From positions 15,088-79,087 of the forward strand of contig DIVW01000001.1 in the NCBI GenBank assembly GCA_002428365.1: a stretch of 64,000 nt of DNA, in the 5' to 3' direction. The translations under genes were made by a program, and so were the position numbers. The notes beneath the pieces were generated by a model. It was not told the origin of the DNA, did not search any database, and saw only the letters and a program-made list of their open reading frames with translations. Shown piece by piece: positions 17,366 through 25,247 of the stretch. How positions within the stretch are numbered: the stretch's first letter is position 1; each line of letters starts with the position of its first letter. Origin of the DNA: Propionibacteriaceae bacterium UBA6122. GTDB lineage: Bacteria; Actinomycetota; Actinomycetes; Propionibacteriales; Propionibacteriaceae.

Positions 17366-18292
17366 GTGCGCGTTCATCTGGTCGGGCTGGGAGCAGTCGG
17401 CGCTGGCTACGGCAGTCGCATGCTCGCTGCCGGCGTCGATCTCAAAGTGGTTGCCGATCCCGAACGTGCCGCCAAGTATCGCCGCGAGGCCAGCGTGGTC
17501 AACGGAGTCGAATACCACTTTCCCGTGCTCGACACCGGCGACAAAACCCCGGCCGATGTGGTCGTCGTTGCGGTGAAGTATCCAGCTTTGGCTGCGGCTA
17601 TCGAGCTGATCGCCCCCAACGTCGCCGAAGGCACGGTGATCCTGAGTCTGCTCAATGGCATCGACAGCGAGCAGGTGCTGGCCAAGGCATTTCCACAGGC
17701 GCAGGTGCTGCTGTCGGTAACGGTGGGCATCGACGCGGTCCGGATGGGTAGGCAGGTGCGCTACACCTCGCTGGGACGGATCGTCTTCGGCGAAGCCATC
17801 AACGGTGCCGAGCAGACTGCCGCGGTAGCCAAATTGGCTGACCTACTGGCGGAATCGGGGATCGCCGCCAGCGTGGCGCCAGATATGTTGCACCAGTTGT
17901 GGTGGAAGTTCCTGATCAACGTCGGAGTGAACCAGGTTTCGGCTGTGTTGGGCGCGCCATACCTGGCCTTCCAGACTCCGCATGCCCCAGCTCGGGAAGC
18001 GATGATCTCGGCCCAGCGTGAGGTGATCGCGGTGGCGAACGCTGAGGGGATCGAGCTGGGGGAGCGCGACCTGGAGGCGTGGCTGGAAGTGCTGGCCAAA
18101 CTCGGCCCGGACAACTACACCTCGATGGCCCAGGACGCGCTTGCCGGACGGGAGACTGAAGTCGACGTCTTCGCTGGACGGGTGTGCGAACTGGGTCGCA
18201 AGCATGGCATCGCGACTCCGGTGAATGAATTGTTGCGCCAGTTACTGAAGGCCGCGACCAACTCGCCGCCGCGAACTGTCGGCCAGAGCTGA
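17366..18292 (+). CDS. 2-dehydropantoate 2-reductase family protein
   Basis: NADPH-dependent reductase of the PanE/ApbA fold, 308 residues. Rossmann motif GLGAVGAGYG near residues 7-16, NGIDSEQVL in the middle, and the helical C-terminal domain with KFLINVGVNQVSAVLGAPY containing the conserved Lys/Asn of PanE. PanE makes pantoate for coenzyme A; a CoA role would fit coaE being present in the window, but the family also contains paralogues of other function. Start GTG 17366 is 2 nt after map, so it is co-transcribed with the spc operon, an unusual position. Confidence 0.8.
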   Translation: MRVHLVGLGAVGAGYGSRMLAAGVDLKVVADPERAAKYRREASVVNGVEYHFPVLDTGDKTPADVVVVAVKYPALAAAIELIAPNVAEGTVILSLLNGIDSEQVLAKAFPQAQVLLSVTVGIDAVRMGRQVRYTSLGRIVFGEAINGAEQTAAVAKLADLLAESGIAASVAPDMLHQLWWKFLINVGVNQVSAVLGAPYLAFQTPHAPAREAMISAQREVIAVANAEGIELGERDLEAWLEVLAKLGPDNYTSMAQDALAGRETEVDVFAGRVCELGRKHGIATPVNELLRQLLKAATNSPPRTVGQS

Positions 18293-18315
18293 AGCGATAG
18301 CCGAGGCGCCTGGAG

Positions 18316-19443
18316 CTACCCGACGGCTGCCAGTTTCAGCTGCCAGCCGCCACTGATTGCCCAAAGCCGGTAGCCAAGTGCTGTGTTGATCGCCAGCATG
18401 TACTCGTTCTCATTGGCGTTCCAAGTATCAATGTGTTTCGCCTGCGGGTAGTGGAACTCAAGGCGGGCCAGATTGGCTGCCTTCAGCCACCAGCCCAACC
18501 GGTGCCCCCGGTGGGCGGCCAGCACCACCGTGTTGAACTGGTAGGGCCGATCCGGGCGTCCGTTCTCGACGAAGATCGTAGTCAGGCCAGCCACCTCGCC
18601 GGTGTCGGTGACCAGGGCGATAGTGGAGACAGCCTCACCGCTACGGTGCAACATGGCGTCTAGATCGCGAACCCGCGTCTCATCCCAATTCTCCGGCTCC
18701 CAGTCGATCCCCCCGGTGGGCGCATCTGCCGAAATCGCCCAGTTGGCTGCGGCAACTCCGGCCAGGTACTCCTGCGGCGTCGGACCGCGCCAAGAGACAA
18801 GGCGGTAGCCGGTCGCCGCGGCCTCGGCCGCTGCGCTGAACTCGGCAAGCAGGTAGGGGTCGATCGGCAGGTGAAGGCGCGACTGTCGTTCCACCTGGGC
18901 CAGCGTGAAGTGATGTGCCAGCGCAAAACTTGCCGCTGCGTCCACCGGCAGACTGCCCGAACCAGTGGTGGGAGAGACCTGCGGTAGCTGACTCCCAGCG
19001 GCGAAGGCGTGCTCGCTCCACATCAGCAAGGTGTCGCGCTCGAAGCGGGCCGCGATCTCGTGCAGCGAGTCCAGCATCGCCGAGCCGATGCGCTGGCGGC
19101 GGTATGGCCGGGCCACCTGAATGTAGATGTCTTCAATCAGGTGGAGGTTTTCGCGTAGCGGCAGGGTGAAATCGACGGTGCCGAGCACCTCCGCGGGCTC
19201 AGTCGGCGCTAGCGGCAGCCCGAAACGGCCCAACGGGCATTCGTCCGGTATCGGTCCGGGCAAAGCCAACAGCAATCCCTTGAGGGTGGTGGTTTCCGTG
19301 GACAGGTTGTGGGTGAGTGACTCCACCGACATCGTCCGATCTTCGGCGAACAACTCCAAGGAGGTGGCCTGTTGGAGGTGGTGCAGTGCTCCGATCACCC
19401 AAGGGGTGGCGGGGGTGCCCTCGGCCAGGTGAAATTCCGGCAT
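18316..19443 (-). CDS. Tandem-domain GNAT acetyltransferase
   Basis: 375 residues with two GCN5-related N-acetyltransferase domains. The first has the acetyl-CoA loop RRQRIGSA at 115-120 and onward; the second has RGHRLGWWLK at 312-321 followed by NANENEYMLAINTALGYR, the usual late GNAT helix and strand. Fused double GNATs are common in actinobacteria, often with one inactive copy; substrates are mostly unknown. The longer open frame overlaps the next gene and is not used: ATG 19443 (MPEFHLAE) is preceded by TACCCT at 6 nt and no Shine-Dalgarno, so it is probably leaderless and divergent from the RDD gene. Confidence 0.8.
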   Translation of the reverse strand: MPEFHLAEGTPATPWVIGALHHLQQATSLELFAEDRTMSVESLTHNLSTETTTLKGLLLALPGPIPDECPLGRFGLPLAPTEPAEVLGTVDFTLPLRENLHLIEDIYIQVARPYRRQRIGSAMLDSLHEIAARFERDTLLMWSEHAFAAGSQLPQVSPTTGSGSLPVDAAASFALAHHFTLAQVERQSRLHLPIDPYLLAEFSAAAEAAATGYRLVSWRGPTPQEYLAGVAAANWAISADAPTGGIDWEPENWDETRVRDLDAMLHRSGEAVSTIALVTDTGEVAGLTTIFVENGRPDRPYQFNTVVLAAHRGHRLGWWLKAANLARLEFHYPQAKHIDTWNANENEYMLAINTALGYRLWAISGGWQLKLAAVG

Positions 19444-19449
19444 ATCGTC

Positions 19450-19455
19450 AGGGTA
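19450..19455 (-). promoter_or_regulatory. Possible -10 box of the GNAT gene
   Basis: TACCCT on the minus strand, 6 nt before ATG 19443. It mirrors the identical box at 19486-19491 on the other strand. Confidence 0.5.
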
Positions 19456-19485
19456 TTGCCCTAGGCCGCGGGTTGGCCCGGGAAG

Positions 19486-19491
19486 TACCCT
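19486..19491 (+). promoter_or_regulatory. Possible -10 box of the RDD gene
   Basis: TACCCT, 6 nt before GTG 19498, forming an inverted pair with the box at 19450-19455. No Shine-Dalgarno is present. Confidence 0.5.
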
Positions 19492-19497
19492 TTCGGC

Positions 19498-20094
19498 GTG
19501 ACTGCCAACCCGCGGCAACGGATACTCGCCGCCCTGATCGATGTCGGTTGGATGCTGGCTTGGGCAGCCGTGGTCACGGTGATGCTTGTGGCAGTGGCAC
19601 TGGCCGGGGTGCCGATCCGGCTCGGACCGTTTGGCTACAACCTGTTTTCGATGTTGCTGGTGGTGCTGCCGGTGACGGTGACCCTCACCCTGCTCGAGGC
19701 TGGACGTTACGAGGCCACCCCTGGCAAGCATCTAGTGGGGCTTCGGGTGCGGCGGGATCCGTCCGGGGAACGAGTCGGCTGGGGTCGCTCGCTGGTGCGC
19801 AATCTGCTCAAACTGGGGTTGCCTTGGGCCTTGGGTCAGTTCGCGGTCTTGGCCGTGGTCACTTCGCCAGCCCCGGATGCTGCGCTGGGGGCACTGATCG
19901 CCCTGGTAGTACCAGCGGTGTACCTGGCCTCGCTGTTCCTAGATGGTGGTCACACCGTGTACGACTGGCTCACCGGCACCACCGTGATCACCGTGGCGGC
20001 CGGCCGACGCTTCGCCGATCCGGGGTCGGACTCAGCCGCCGAGGACGACCCGCCTACCGAATCCTGGCCAGTGGAGTTCTCGCCGTCGGCCTGA
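19498..20094 (+). CDS. RDD family membrane protein
   Basis: 198 residues. The N-terminal QRILAALIDVGWML carries the Arg and Asp of the RDD motif at the first membrane helix; further hydrophobic segments lie near 25-45, 45-65, 115-140 and 140-160, with the second Asp region GGHTVYDWLTGTTVI. The segment EATPGKHLVGLRVRR is a family hallmark. The function of RDD proteins is unsettled; ion transport has been shown for a few. GTG start chosen from the -10 spacing. The last 25 residues are acidic and probably cytoplasmic. Confidence 0.85.
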   Translation: MTANPRQRILAALIDVGWMLAWAAVVTVMLVAVALAGVPIRLGPFGYNLFSMLLVVLPVTVTLTLLEAGRYEATPGKHLVGLRVRRDPSGERVGWGRSLVRNLLKLGLPWALGQFAVLAVVTSPAPDAALGALIALVVPAVYLASLFLDGGHTVYDWLTGTTVITVAAGRRFADPGSDSAAEDDPPTESWPVEFSPSA

Positions 20095-20129
20095 AACCTC
20101 GGCGCCACATGCTTGAAACACGTCGCTCG

Positions 20130-20135
20130 TAACCT
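20130..20135 (+). promoter_or_regulatory. Possible -10 box of the ATP-grasp operon
   Basis: TAACCT, 7 nt before GTG 20143. It supports that start over the upstream TTG at 20113 and suggests a leaderless mRNA. Confidence 0.45.
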
Positions 20136-20142
20136 GACGAGT

Positions 20143-21708
20143 GTGAGCCTGCTCTTCCGAGACTACGCTGGCACCCCCAAGGCATTCGACGAGGTGGTGG
20201 GGGCTGAAGGCGTCCGGGTGGCCTACGGATCAGTATTGCGACAGTTGGCCAAGCTGGACGCCGAGGAGGTCCGGTCCCGGGCCGAATACCTGAAGTCGAC
20301 CTATCTCGATCAGGGAGTCACCTTCGATATCGGAGGTGAGGAACGGCCATTTCCCCTCGACATCGTGCCGCGAGTGCTGCTGGCAAATGAGTGGGCCGAT
20401 GTTGAGGCTGGAGTCGCTCAGAGGGTGCAGGCTTTGGAGGCCTTCCTGGCCGATGTCTACGGTGAAGGCCGGGCCTTCCGCGACGGAGTGATCCCGCGAA
20501 AAGTAGTGGTCACCTCGCCGCATTACCACCGAGTGATGGCTGGAGTTCGGCCGCCCAACGGCGTCCGGTGTCATGTTGCTGGCATCGACTTGGTGCGTGA
20601 CGAAGTTGGCCGGTTTCGGGTGCTCGAAGACAACGTCCGGGTGCCTTCCGGGGTTTCCTACGTGATGACCAACCGGCGGGCGATGTTCTCTGCGCTGCCG
20701 GAGGTGACGAGCCGACATCGGATCCGTCCGGTGGAGGGGTATCCGCTGCAATTGTTGGCCGCGTTGCGGGCCGCAGCGCCATCAGGGGTGAAGGACCCGA
20801 CCGTGGTGGTGCTGACCCCGGGCGTCTTCAACTCCGCCTACTTCGAGCACGCGCTGCTCGCGCGCATGATGGGTGTCGAGCTAGTTGAGGGCCGAGACCT
20901 GGTCTGCCACAACGGCCGGGTGTCGGTGCGCACCACCCAGGGGCTCCGTCCGGTGCATGTGATCTATCGCCGCGTCGATGACGAGTTCCTCGACCCCGCG
21001 CAATTCCGCTCGGATTCGATGATCGGCTGTGCGGGCTTGATCACCGCAGCCCGGGCAGGCAACGTCACCATCGCCAATGCCGTGGGCAATGGAGTGGCCG
21101 ACGACAAGCTCGTCTACACCTACATTCCTGACCTGATCCGTTACTACCTAAGTGAGGAGCCCAAGCTCGCTAGTGTCGACACCTGGCGGCTGGAGGAGCC
21201 GGCACATCGTGAAGAGGTGCTTGATCGGCTGGATGAGTTGGTGCTCAAGCCGGTGGACGGCTCTGGTGGCAAGGGGATTGTGATCGGTCCCAAAGCCACC
21301 CCCAGGCAATTGGACGCCCTGCGGGCGCGGATTATGAAAGACCCGCGTGGCTGGATCGCTCAACCGGTGGTGCAACTGTCCACGGTGCCGACCATGATCG
21401 ACGGCAAGATGGCGCCGCGCCATGTGGATTTGCGGCCCTTTGCGGTGAACTCCGGCGACGACGTGTACGTGCTGCCCGGCGGGCTAACCCGAGTGGCGCT
21501 GCCCGAGGGCGAGCTAATCGTCAACTCCAGTCACGGCGGTGGGTCGAAGGACACTTGGGTACTGGCCCGCGACGGCGTCCGGGGCAAGCGCCGCCGCCGC
21601 CGCACCCGGGATTCGGTGGCCTCGGTGCCGTTGGGTGGCCTGGGTGAGGAGCGGCTGGCCGAACAACAAGCGCAGCAACAGCAGACGCGGGTCGAGCGGC
21701 CATGCTGA
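20143..21708 (+). CDS. Circularly permuted ATP-grasp protein
   Basis: 521 residues, first of a three-gene operon with an alpha-E protein and a transglutaminase. The family (COG2308) is an ATP-grasp ligase with rearranged domain order, predicted to form amide bonds. Visible hallmarks: YNLxxD-type RDYAGTPKAFDE at the start, FDIGGEERPFPLDIVPRVL, VLEDNVRVPSGVSYVMTNR, DDKLVYTYIPDLIRYYL, and the ATP-binding LKPVDGSGGKGIVIGP and DLRPFAVN segments. The C-terminal 40 residues are Arg- then Gln-rich and probably disordered. A TTG at 20113 would add ten residues. Substrate unknown; a peptide tag or small metabolite is likely by family analogy. Confidence 0.85.
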   Translation: MSLLFRDYAGTPKAFDEVVGAEGVRVAYGSVLRQLAKLDAEEVRSRAEYLKSTYLDQGVTFDIGGEERPFPLDIVPRVLLANEWADVEAGVAQRVQALEAFLADVYGEGRAFRDGVIPRKVVVTSPHYHRVMAGVRPPNGVRCHVAGIDLVRDEVGRFRVLEDNVRVPSGVSYVMTNRRAMFSALPEVTSRHRIRPVEGYPLQLLAALRAAAPSGVKDPTVVVLTPGVFNSAYFEHALLARMMGVELVEGRDLVCHNGRVSVRTTQGLRPVHVIYRRVDDEFLDPAQFRSDSMIGCAGLITAARAGNVTIANAVGNGVADDKLVYTYIPDLIRYYLSEEPKLASVDTWRLEEPAHREEVLDRLDELVLKPVDGSGGKGIVIGPKATPRQLDALRARIMKDPRGWIAQPVVQLSTVPTMIDGKMAPRHVDLRPFAVNSGDDVYVLPGGLTRVALPEGELIVNSSHGGGSKDTWVLARDGVRGKRRRRRTRDSVASVPLGGLGEERLAEQQAQQQQTRVERPC

Positions 21709-22622
21709 GCCGGATCGCGGAATCTCTGTTTTGGATTGGTCGCTATCTCGAGCGAGCCGAAGACACCTGTCGAATCGTCGAAATGCACCTGCAGTTGCTG
21801 GTGGACGACCCAACGGTGGACCAGGACGATGCCGCTATCACGCTGCTGGCAGTGATGGGGGCGCCCTCGGTGGAGGTCGCCAGCACCACGGAGGTGCTGC
21901 GAGCTCTCTGCTATGACCCGGTGTCGCCGGCTTCGGTCGCGGCCACCTTGGGCGGTGCGCGGGAGGCAGCTCGACGGGCGCGGGAGACAGTCTCCAGCGA
22001 GGTGTGGGAAGCGATCAACACCACCTGGAACTCAGTCAAGGGCGGCCGACTGCAGCGGATGCGTCCCACTGCGGCCTTCAGGCTGGTGCGGGAACGGTGT
22101 GCCGTAATCACCGGCACAGCGGACCAAACGATGAGCCACGATGAGGGCTGGCTTTTCCTGACTTTGGGACGCAGTGTGGAGCGGATCGACATGACCGCCA
22201 GGCTGATCTCGATTGCTCAGGTGGCTGGCACCCAGAGTGCTTGGAGCAATGTGCTGCGCGGCTGCGGAGCTCACCACGCCTTCGTCCGGTCATATGGCGG
22301 GGTTACCACCGATCGGGATGCGGCCGAGTTCGTGTTGCTTGACCGGCTCTTTCCGCGCTCGGTCGTGCACAACTTGCGCGGCGCCGAGGCAGCCCTGGGC
22401 GCCCTTGACCTGGCCGCCAGCACTCGGGGCTATGAGGACGAGGCCACCCGCCTGCTTGGTACGGCCCGGGCTTCGCTGGAGTATCGCGACCCGGACCGGG
22501 TTCTCGACGATCTGCCGCAGCGGATGGCTGAATTGCAGCGCACCTGCAACAAAGTCAGCCAGGCGATCACCGAGCGGTACTTCAGTGGCTCCACCGCGGC
22601 CAGTTGGAGTGGAGGCAACTGA
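21702..22622 (+). CDS. Alpha-E domain protein (DUF403)
   Basis: 306 residues, nearly all helical. The start MLSRIAESLFWIGRYLERAEDTCRI is the family signature (COG2307) and further conserved blocks are FLTLGRSVERIDMTARLI and LLDRLFPRSVVHNL. The two arginine/glutamate repeats (IGRYLERAE, LGRSVERID) define the alpha-E repeat. These genes almost always follow a circularly permuted ATP-grasp gene. Its biochemical role is unknown. Overlaps the previous gene by 7 nt and shares one base with the next. Confidence 0.88.
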   Translation: MLSRIAESLFWIGRYLERAEDTCRIVEMHLQLLVDDPTVDQDDAAITLLAVMGAPSVEVASTTEVLRALCYDPVSPASVAATLGGAREAARRARETVSSEVWEAINTTWNSVKGGRLQRMRPTAAFRLVRERCAVITGTADQTMSHDEGWLFLTLGRSVERIDMTARLISIAQVAGTQSAWSNVLRGCGAHHAFVRSYGGVTTDRDAAEFVLLDRLFPRSVVHNLRGAEAALGALDLAASTRGYEDEATRLLGTARASLEYRDPDRVLDDLPQRMAELQRTCNKVSQAITERYFSGSTAASWSGGN

Positions 22623-23467
22623 TGGGCAGACAGCTTCGGGTCGTTCACCACACCGGCTATCACTACGCGGGCCGGATCGGTGCCTCCCACAACGAAGCGC
22701 GGATGACGCCACGCGCCACCCGTGAGCAGTTCGTTCAAGCCACTCGGCTGGATATCACTCCGGTGGCTTGGACCCATTCCTTCGTCGACTACTGGGGCAC
22801 TCAGGTCACCGCCTTCGAAATCGCCGAGCCGCACACCGATCTTGAAGTGGTGGCCACCAGCACGGTCGATGTCGGTGACCGGCTTTCAGTCGGCTCCAGA
22901 GTGGCGTGGGATGAGATCCGGGAGGTGAAGTTCGTCGATCAACAGGTGGAGATGCTCACCATCGTTGATCACGTTGATCCCGGATCGGAAATGCGCCGGT
23001 GGGCGCTGGACGCAGCCCGTCAGGCCGACTGTCCCGCCGATGCGGTGACGGCCATCATCGGCCGAATCCGGGATCGGGTCGCTTACGTCCCGGGCTCTAC
23101 CGAGGTCAGCACCAGGGCGAGTGCGGTGTGGGACCGGCGTGCTGGAGTGTGCCAGGACCTGGTGCACTTGGGCCTGGGCGCTCTGCGGACGGTTGGAATC
23201 CCGGCTCGCTATGTTTCCGGCTATGTGATGCCTTCGGCGACGCCGGTCGTGGGCGAGGGGCAAACTGCCGAGTCGCACGCCTGGCTGCAGTATTGGGATG
23301 GCGCCTGGGTTGGCGTTGATCCGACCAACGACAGCGCGCCGGGTGACTTCCACGTTGAGGTCGGGGTGGGCCGCGACTATTTCGACGTCCCGCCGCTGAA
23401 GGGTGTCTATGCCGGATCGCAGGCATCGGATCTCTTCGTTGAAGTCGAAATTACCGTGCTTGCTTGA
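22622..23467 (+). CDS. Transglutaminase-like cysteine protease/amidase
   Basis: 281 residues. An N-terminal beta domain (Bact_transglu_N, about 1-95, RVVHHTGYHYAGRI...NEARMTPR) precedes a papain-like core with the full triad: C177 in GVCQDLVHL, H219 in ESHAWLQY and D233 in VGVDPTND. The family may cleave or form isopeptide bonds. As third gene with the ATP-grasp ligase and alpha-E protein, it may remove or process what the ligase attaches. ATG 22622 sits on the preceding stop. Its 3' end overlaps the convergent FAD gene by 17 nt. Confidence 0.9.
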   Translation: MGRQLRVVHHTGYHYAGRIGASHNEARMTPRATREQFVQATRLDITPVAWTHSFVDYWGTQVTAFEIAEPHTDLEVVATSTVDVGDRLSVGSRVAWDEIREVKFVDQQVEMLTIVDHVDPGSEMRRWALDAARQADCPADAVTAIIGRIRDRVAYVPGSTEVSTRASAVWDRRAGVCQDLVHLGLGALRTVGIPARYVSGYVMPSATPVVGEGQTAESHAWLQYWDGAWVGVDPTNDSAPGDFHVEVGVGRDYFDVPPLKGVYAGSQASDLFVEVEITVLA

Positions 23468-24533
23468 TCGGGCCCAGGTCGGCGGCGAGATGGTCGGCGG
23501 CCAGTTTCCCGGTAAGGACTTGGGTCCAGGCATCCGGTCCACCCGGTGACCAGGCTGAGGCGACCACGACTCGTGGCAGGGACGGTTCCAACTTCGGCAG
23601 ATCGAGCAGCGTTCGCCACCCACGCCACATCGGGCCACCTGATGGTGATGCCCACAGCTGACGGGTGAGCTTCTGATCGGCGCGCTCGTGCGTTAGGTCG
23701 GCGTGGGTGAAGGGGCTCACTGTGCTGATCACCGCTGCTGGCGACAGCGATCCGGCGGTGGTGCTCAGGCGTGGACCGGAACGGATTTCGAGCACCTCTT
23801 CGCCCAGGTGCATTTCGCCGCCGAGCTCGCGCAGTCGGGAGATCAAGGCGTGGGTCAGGGCACTGGGAGGCTGCGGCTGGCCAGCCGCATCGACAAGGCG
23901 CCAGCGTCCCTGCTCGCCTTCAACTGCGAATCGGTAGGCCTGCCAGGCCGGCAGCCACTGCGGACGCTGACCTAGCCAGGCGGCGAGATTGAGCACGATC
24001 TCGCCAAGCTCGACAGAAGGCAGTGCCGCAGCCAAATCGGCCAGACTGTATTTCACCTGTAGGGAGTGCTGCTCGGGCGCCGTCAGGCTGGTTCGGGAGA
24101 ACGGATGGTCCTGGCCGAGGTAGGAGACCACCCGGGACACTTCGGCTAGCCGGCCCAGAAGCTCATTCCAGGCAGTGGCCGCGTCCTCGCCCAGGGCGGC
24201 GGTGATGGCGTCGAGTTGGCCCAGGCGATCTGTGGGCAATTCGATGGTGCGTCCGTCAGCAAGGCGGTGCTTGGCCGGCGGTGCCGGGCGGACCTCCAAG
24301 CCGCGCTCGGCCAGCACGCTGGTCAGGTCGGCGCCGGTGTCGAAGAACAACTTCTGCCAGGCGGGTAATCCGGTGAAGGTGAGCCGGTCGGCTTCGGTGG
24401 ACAGGTCCTGGTCACTGAACTCGGGGTCGACCTCGATCACCACCACCGGGTGGCCGAGGCCGCGGAGCCTCGTGGCCGCGGCCAGGCCGGCCAGGCCAGC
24501 GCCGACGACAGCTATCAGTCCTTGGCCAGCCAT
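23451..24533 (-). CDS. FAD-dependent oxidoreductase (amine oxidase/phytoene desaturase-like)
   Basis: 360 residues. The dinucleotide fold is plain at the N-terminus: VVGAGLAGLAAATRL (GxGxxG at about 11-16) with the ribose-binding acidic residue in VVVIEVDPE. A C-terminal block SLPRVVVASAWSPGGPDAWTQVLTGKLAADHL resembles the FAD-contacting end of NAD(P)-binding amine oxidases. Substrate unknown; protoporphyrinogen, carotenoid and amine oxidases share the fold. The start overlaps the end of the upstream DUF4126 gene by 19 nt, so the two form an operon on the minus strand. Confidence 0.82.
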   Translation of the reverse strand: MAGQGLIAVVGAGLAGLAAATRLRGLGHPVVVIEVDPEFSDQDLSTEADRLTFTGLPAWQKLFFDTGADLTSVLAERGLEVRPAPPAKHRLADGRTIELPTDRLGQLDAITAALGEDAATAWNELLGRLAEVSRVVSYLGQDHPFSRTSLTAPEQHSLQVKYSLADLAAALPSVELGEIVLNLAAWLGQRPQWLPAWQAYRFAVEGEQGRWRLVDAAGQPQPPSALTHALISRLRELGGEMHLGEEVLEIRSGPRLSTTAGSLSPAAVISTVSPFTHADLTHERADQKLTRQLWASPSGGPMWRGWRTLLDLPKLEPSLPRVVVASAWSPGGPDAWTQVLTGKLAADHLAADLGPIKQAR

Positions 24534-25096
24534 GCGCGCAGTGCCCGCCAGCCCTTCCTCATCCGAGTGAAGGCGAAGATCAGCAAAATGATCGTGGCCA
24601 ATAGCACAACCGCGGCGATGATCGCGGCCGGCACGGGGTAGAGCACCGCGAGTGAGGCCACCGACACCACTGCGACGTCGCCGGTAAGGGAGGCTCCGAT
24701 GTTGGTGAGAGGTTCGGGGGAGGTGTTGATCGCTATTCGAAGCCCCGCCTTGACCAGATGGCTGACCAACGCTGTGACCCCGCCCACCGCAGCCAGCGCG
24801 AGAGTGGGCAGATCACCGCTGGCTCCGGCGATGAGCGCGCCGATGACTGCGCCAGCGATGGGCCGGATGAAGGTGGAGACGCCGTCCCAAACCGAATCCA
24901 GGTAGGGAATCTTGTCAGCGAAGAACTCCAGGCCCGCCAGGATCCCCACCACGATCAGCACATCGGTGCGCTGCAGACCGAGGGGCACCTCGGCGATGCC
25001 AGCGAACCGACCGAGCAGACCGAGCACTAGAACGGTTGCATAGGCGTTGATGCCACTGGCCCAACCGGAGGCGAACGTGAGCGCGACCAGATCCAT
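24515..25096 (-). CDS. DUF4126 membrane protein
   Basis: 193 residues of mostly hydrophobic sequence. The start MDLVALTFASGWASGINAYATVLVLGLLGRF is the family signature, followed by FFADKIPYLDSVWDGVSTFIRPIAGA and two glycine/alanine-rich helical spans. No function is known. The open frame runs to 25486 but overlaps the divergent HEPN gene; ATG 25096 is chosen because it matches homologues and has TAGGCT 7 nt upstream with no Shine-Dalgarno. Confidence 0.85.
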   Translation of the reverse strand: MDLVALTFASGWASGINAYATVLVLGLLGRFAGIAEVPLGLQRTDVLIVVGILAGLEFFADKIPYLDSVWDGVSTFIRPIAGAVIGALIAGASGDLPTLALAAVGGVTALVSHLVKAGLRIAINTSPEPLTNIGASLTGDVAVVSVASLAVLYPVPAAIIAAVVLLATIILLIFAFTRMRKGWRALRAWLAKD

Positions 25097-25103
25097 GCCG
25101 CAG

Positions 25104-25109
25104 AGCCTA
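25104..25109 (-). promoter_or_regulatory. Possible -10 box of the DUF4126 gene
   Basis: TAGGCT on the minus strand ending 7 nt before ATG 25096, consistent with a leaderless transcript. Confidence 0.45.
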
Positions 25110-25152
25110 GCCCGGCGGTGCGGCAGGACGGCAAAACGGCGGCGTGGCTGGG

Positions 25153-25183
25153 TTGACGGGACGCCCTGAGGCGTGAGTATTAT
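25153..25183 (+). promoter_or_regulatory. Promoter of the HEPN-dinB unit
   Basis: TTGACG (25153-25158) and TATTAT (25178-25183) with a 19-nt spacer. The LexA-like palindrome follows 8 nt later, where the transcription start should be. Confidence 0.5.
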
Positions 25184-25191
25184 GGAGCTAA

Positions 25192-25207
25192 TCGAAAAGA
25201 TGTTCGA
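25192..25207 (+). promoter_or_regulatory. LexA (SOS) box
   Basis: TCGAAAAGATGTTCGA: a 16-bp interrupted palindrome with half-sites TCGAAA and GTTCGA around AGAT. It differs from the actinobacterial SOS consensus TCGAAC-N4-GTTCGA at one position. It lies between the promoter and the ribosome site of the HEPN gene, which is followed by dinB, so repression by LexA and induction by DNA damage are expected. Confidence 0.7.
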
Positions 25208-25247
25208 TAACGCCGGGTGGGTGTGGCTGAGCTGGGGAAGGCTCGCT

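Noticed and set aside
20113..20142. TTG start for the ATP-grasp protein
   Set aside because: The -10 box TAACCT lies inside this stretch, and GTG 20143 has the correct spacing and matches the family's N-terminus.
23451..24533. Assigning the FAD protein as protoporphyrinogen oxidase (hemG/hemY)
   Set aside because: Only the general FAD fold is clear; no haem genes are nearby and the substrate-binding part is not diagnostic.
25173..25247. Longer N-terminus for the HEPN protein (GTG 25173 or ATG 25182)
   Set aside because: It would place the promoter and LexA box inside the coding region; the ribosome site lies before GTG 25248.
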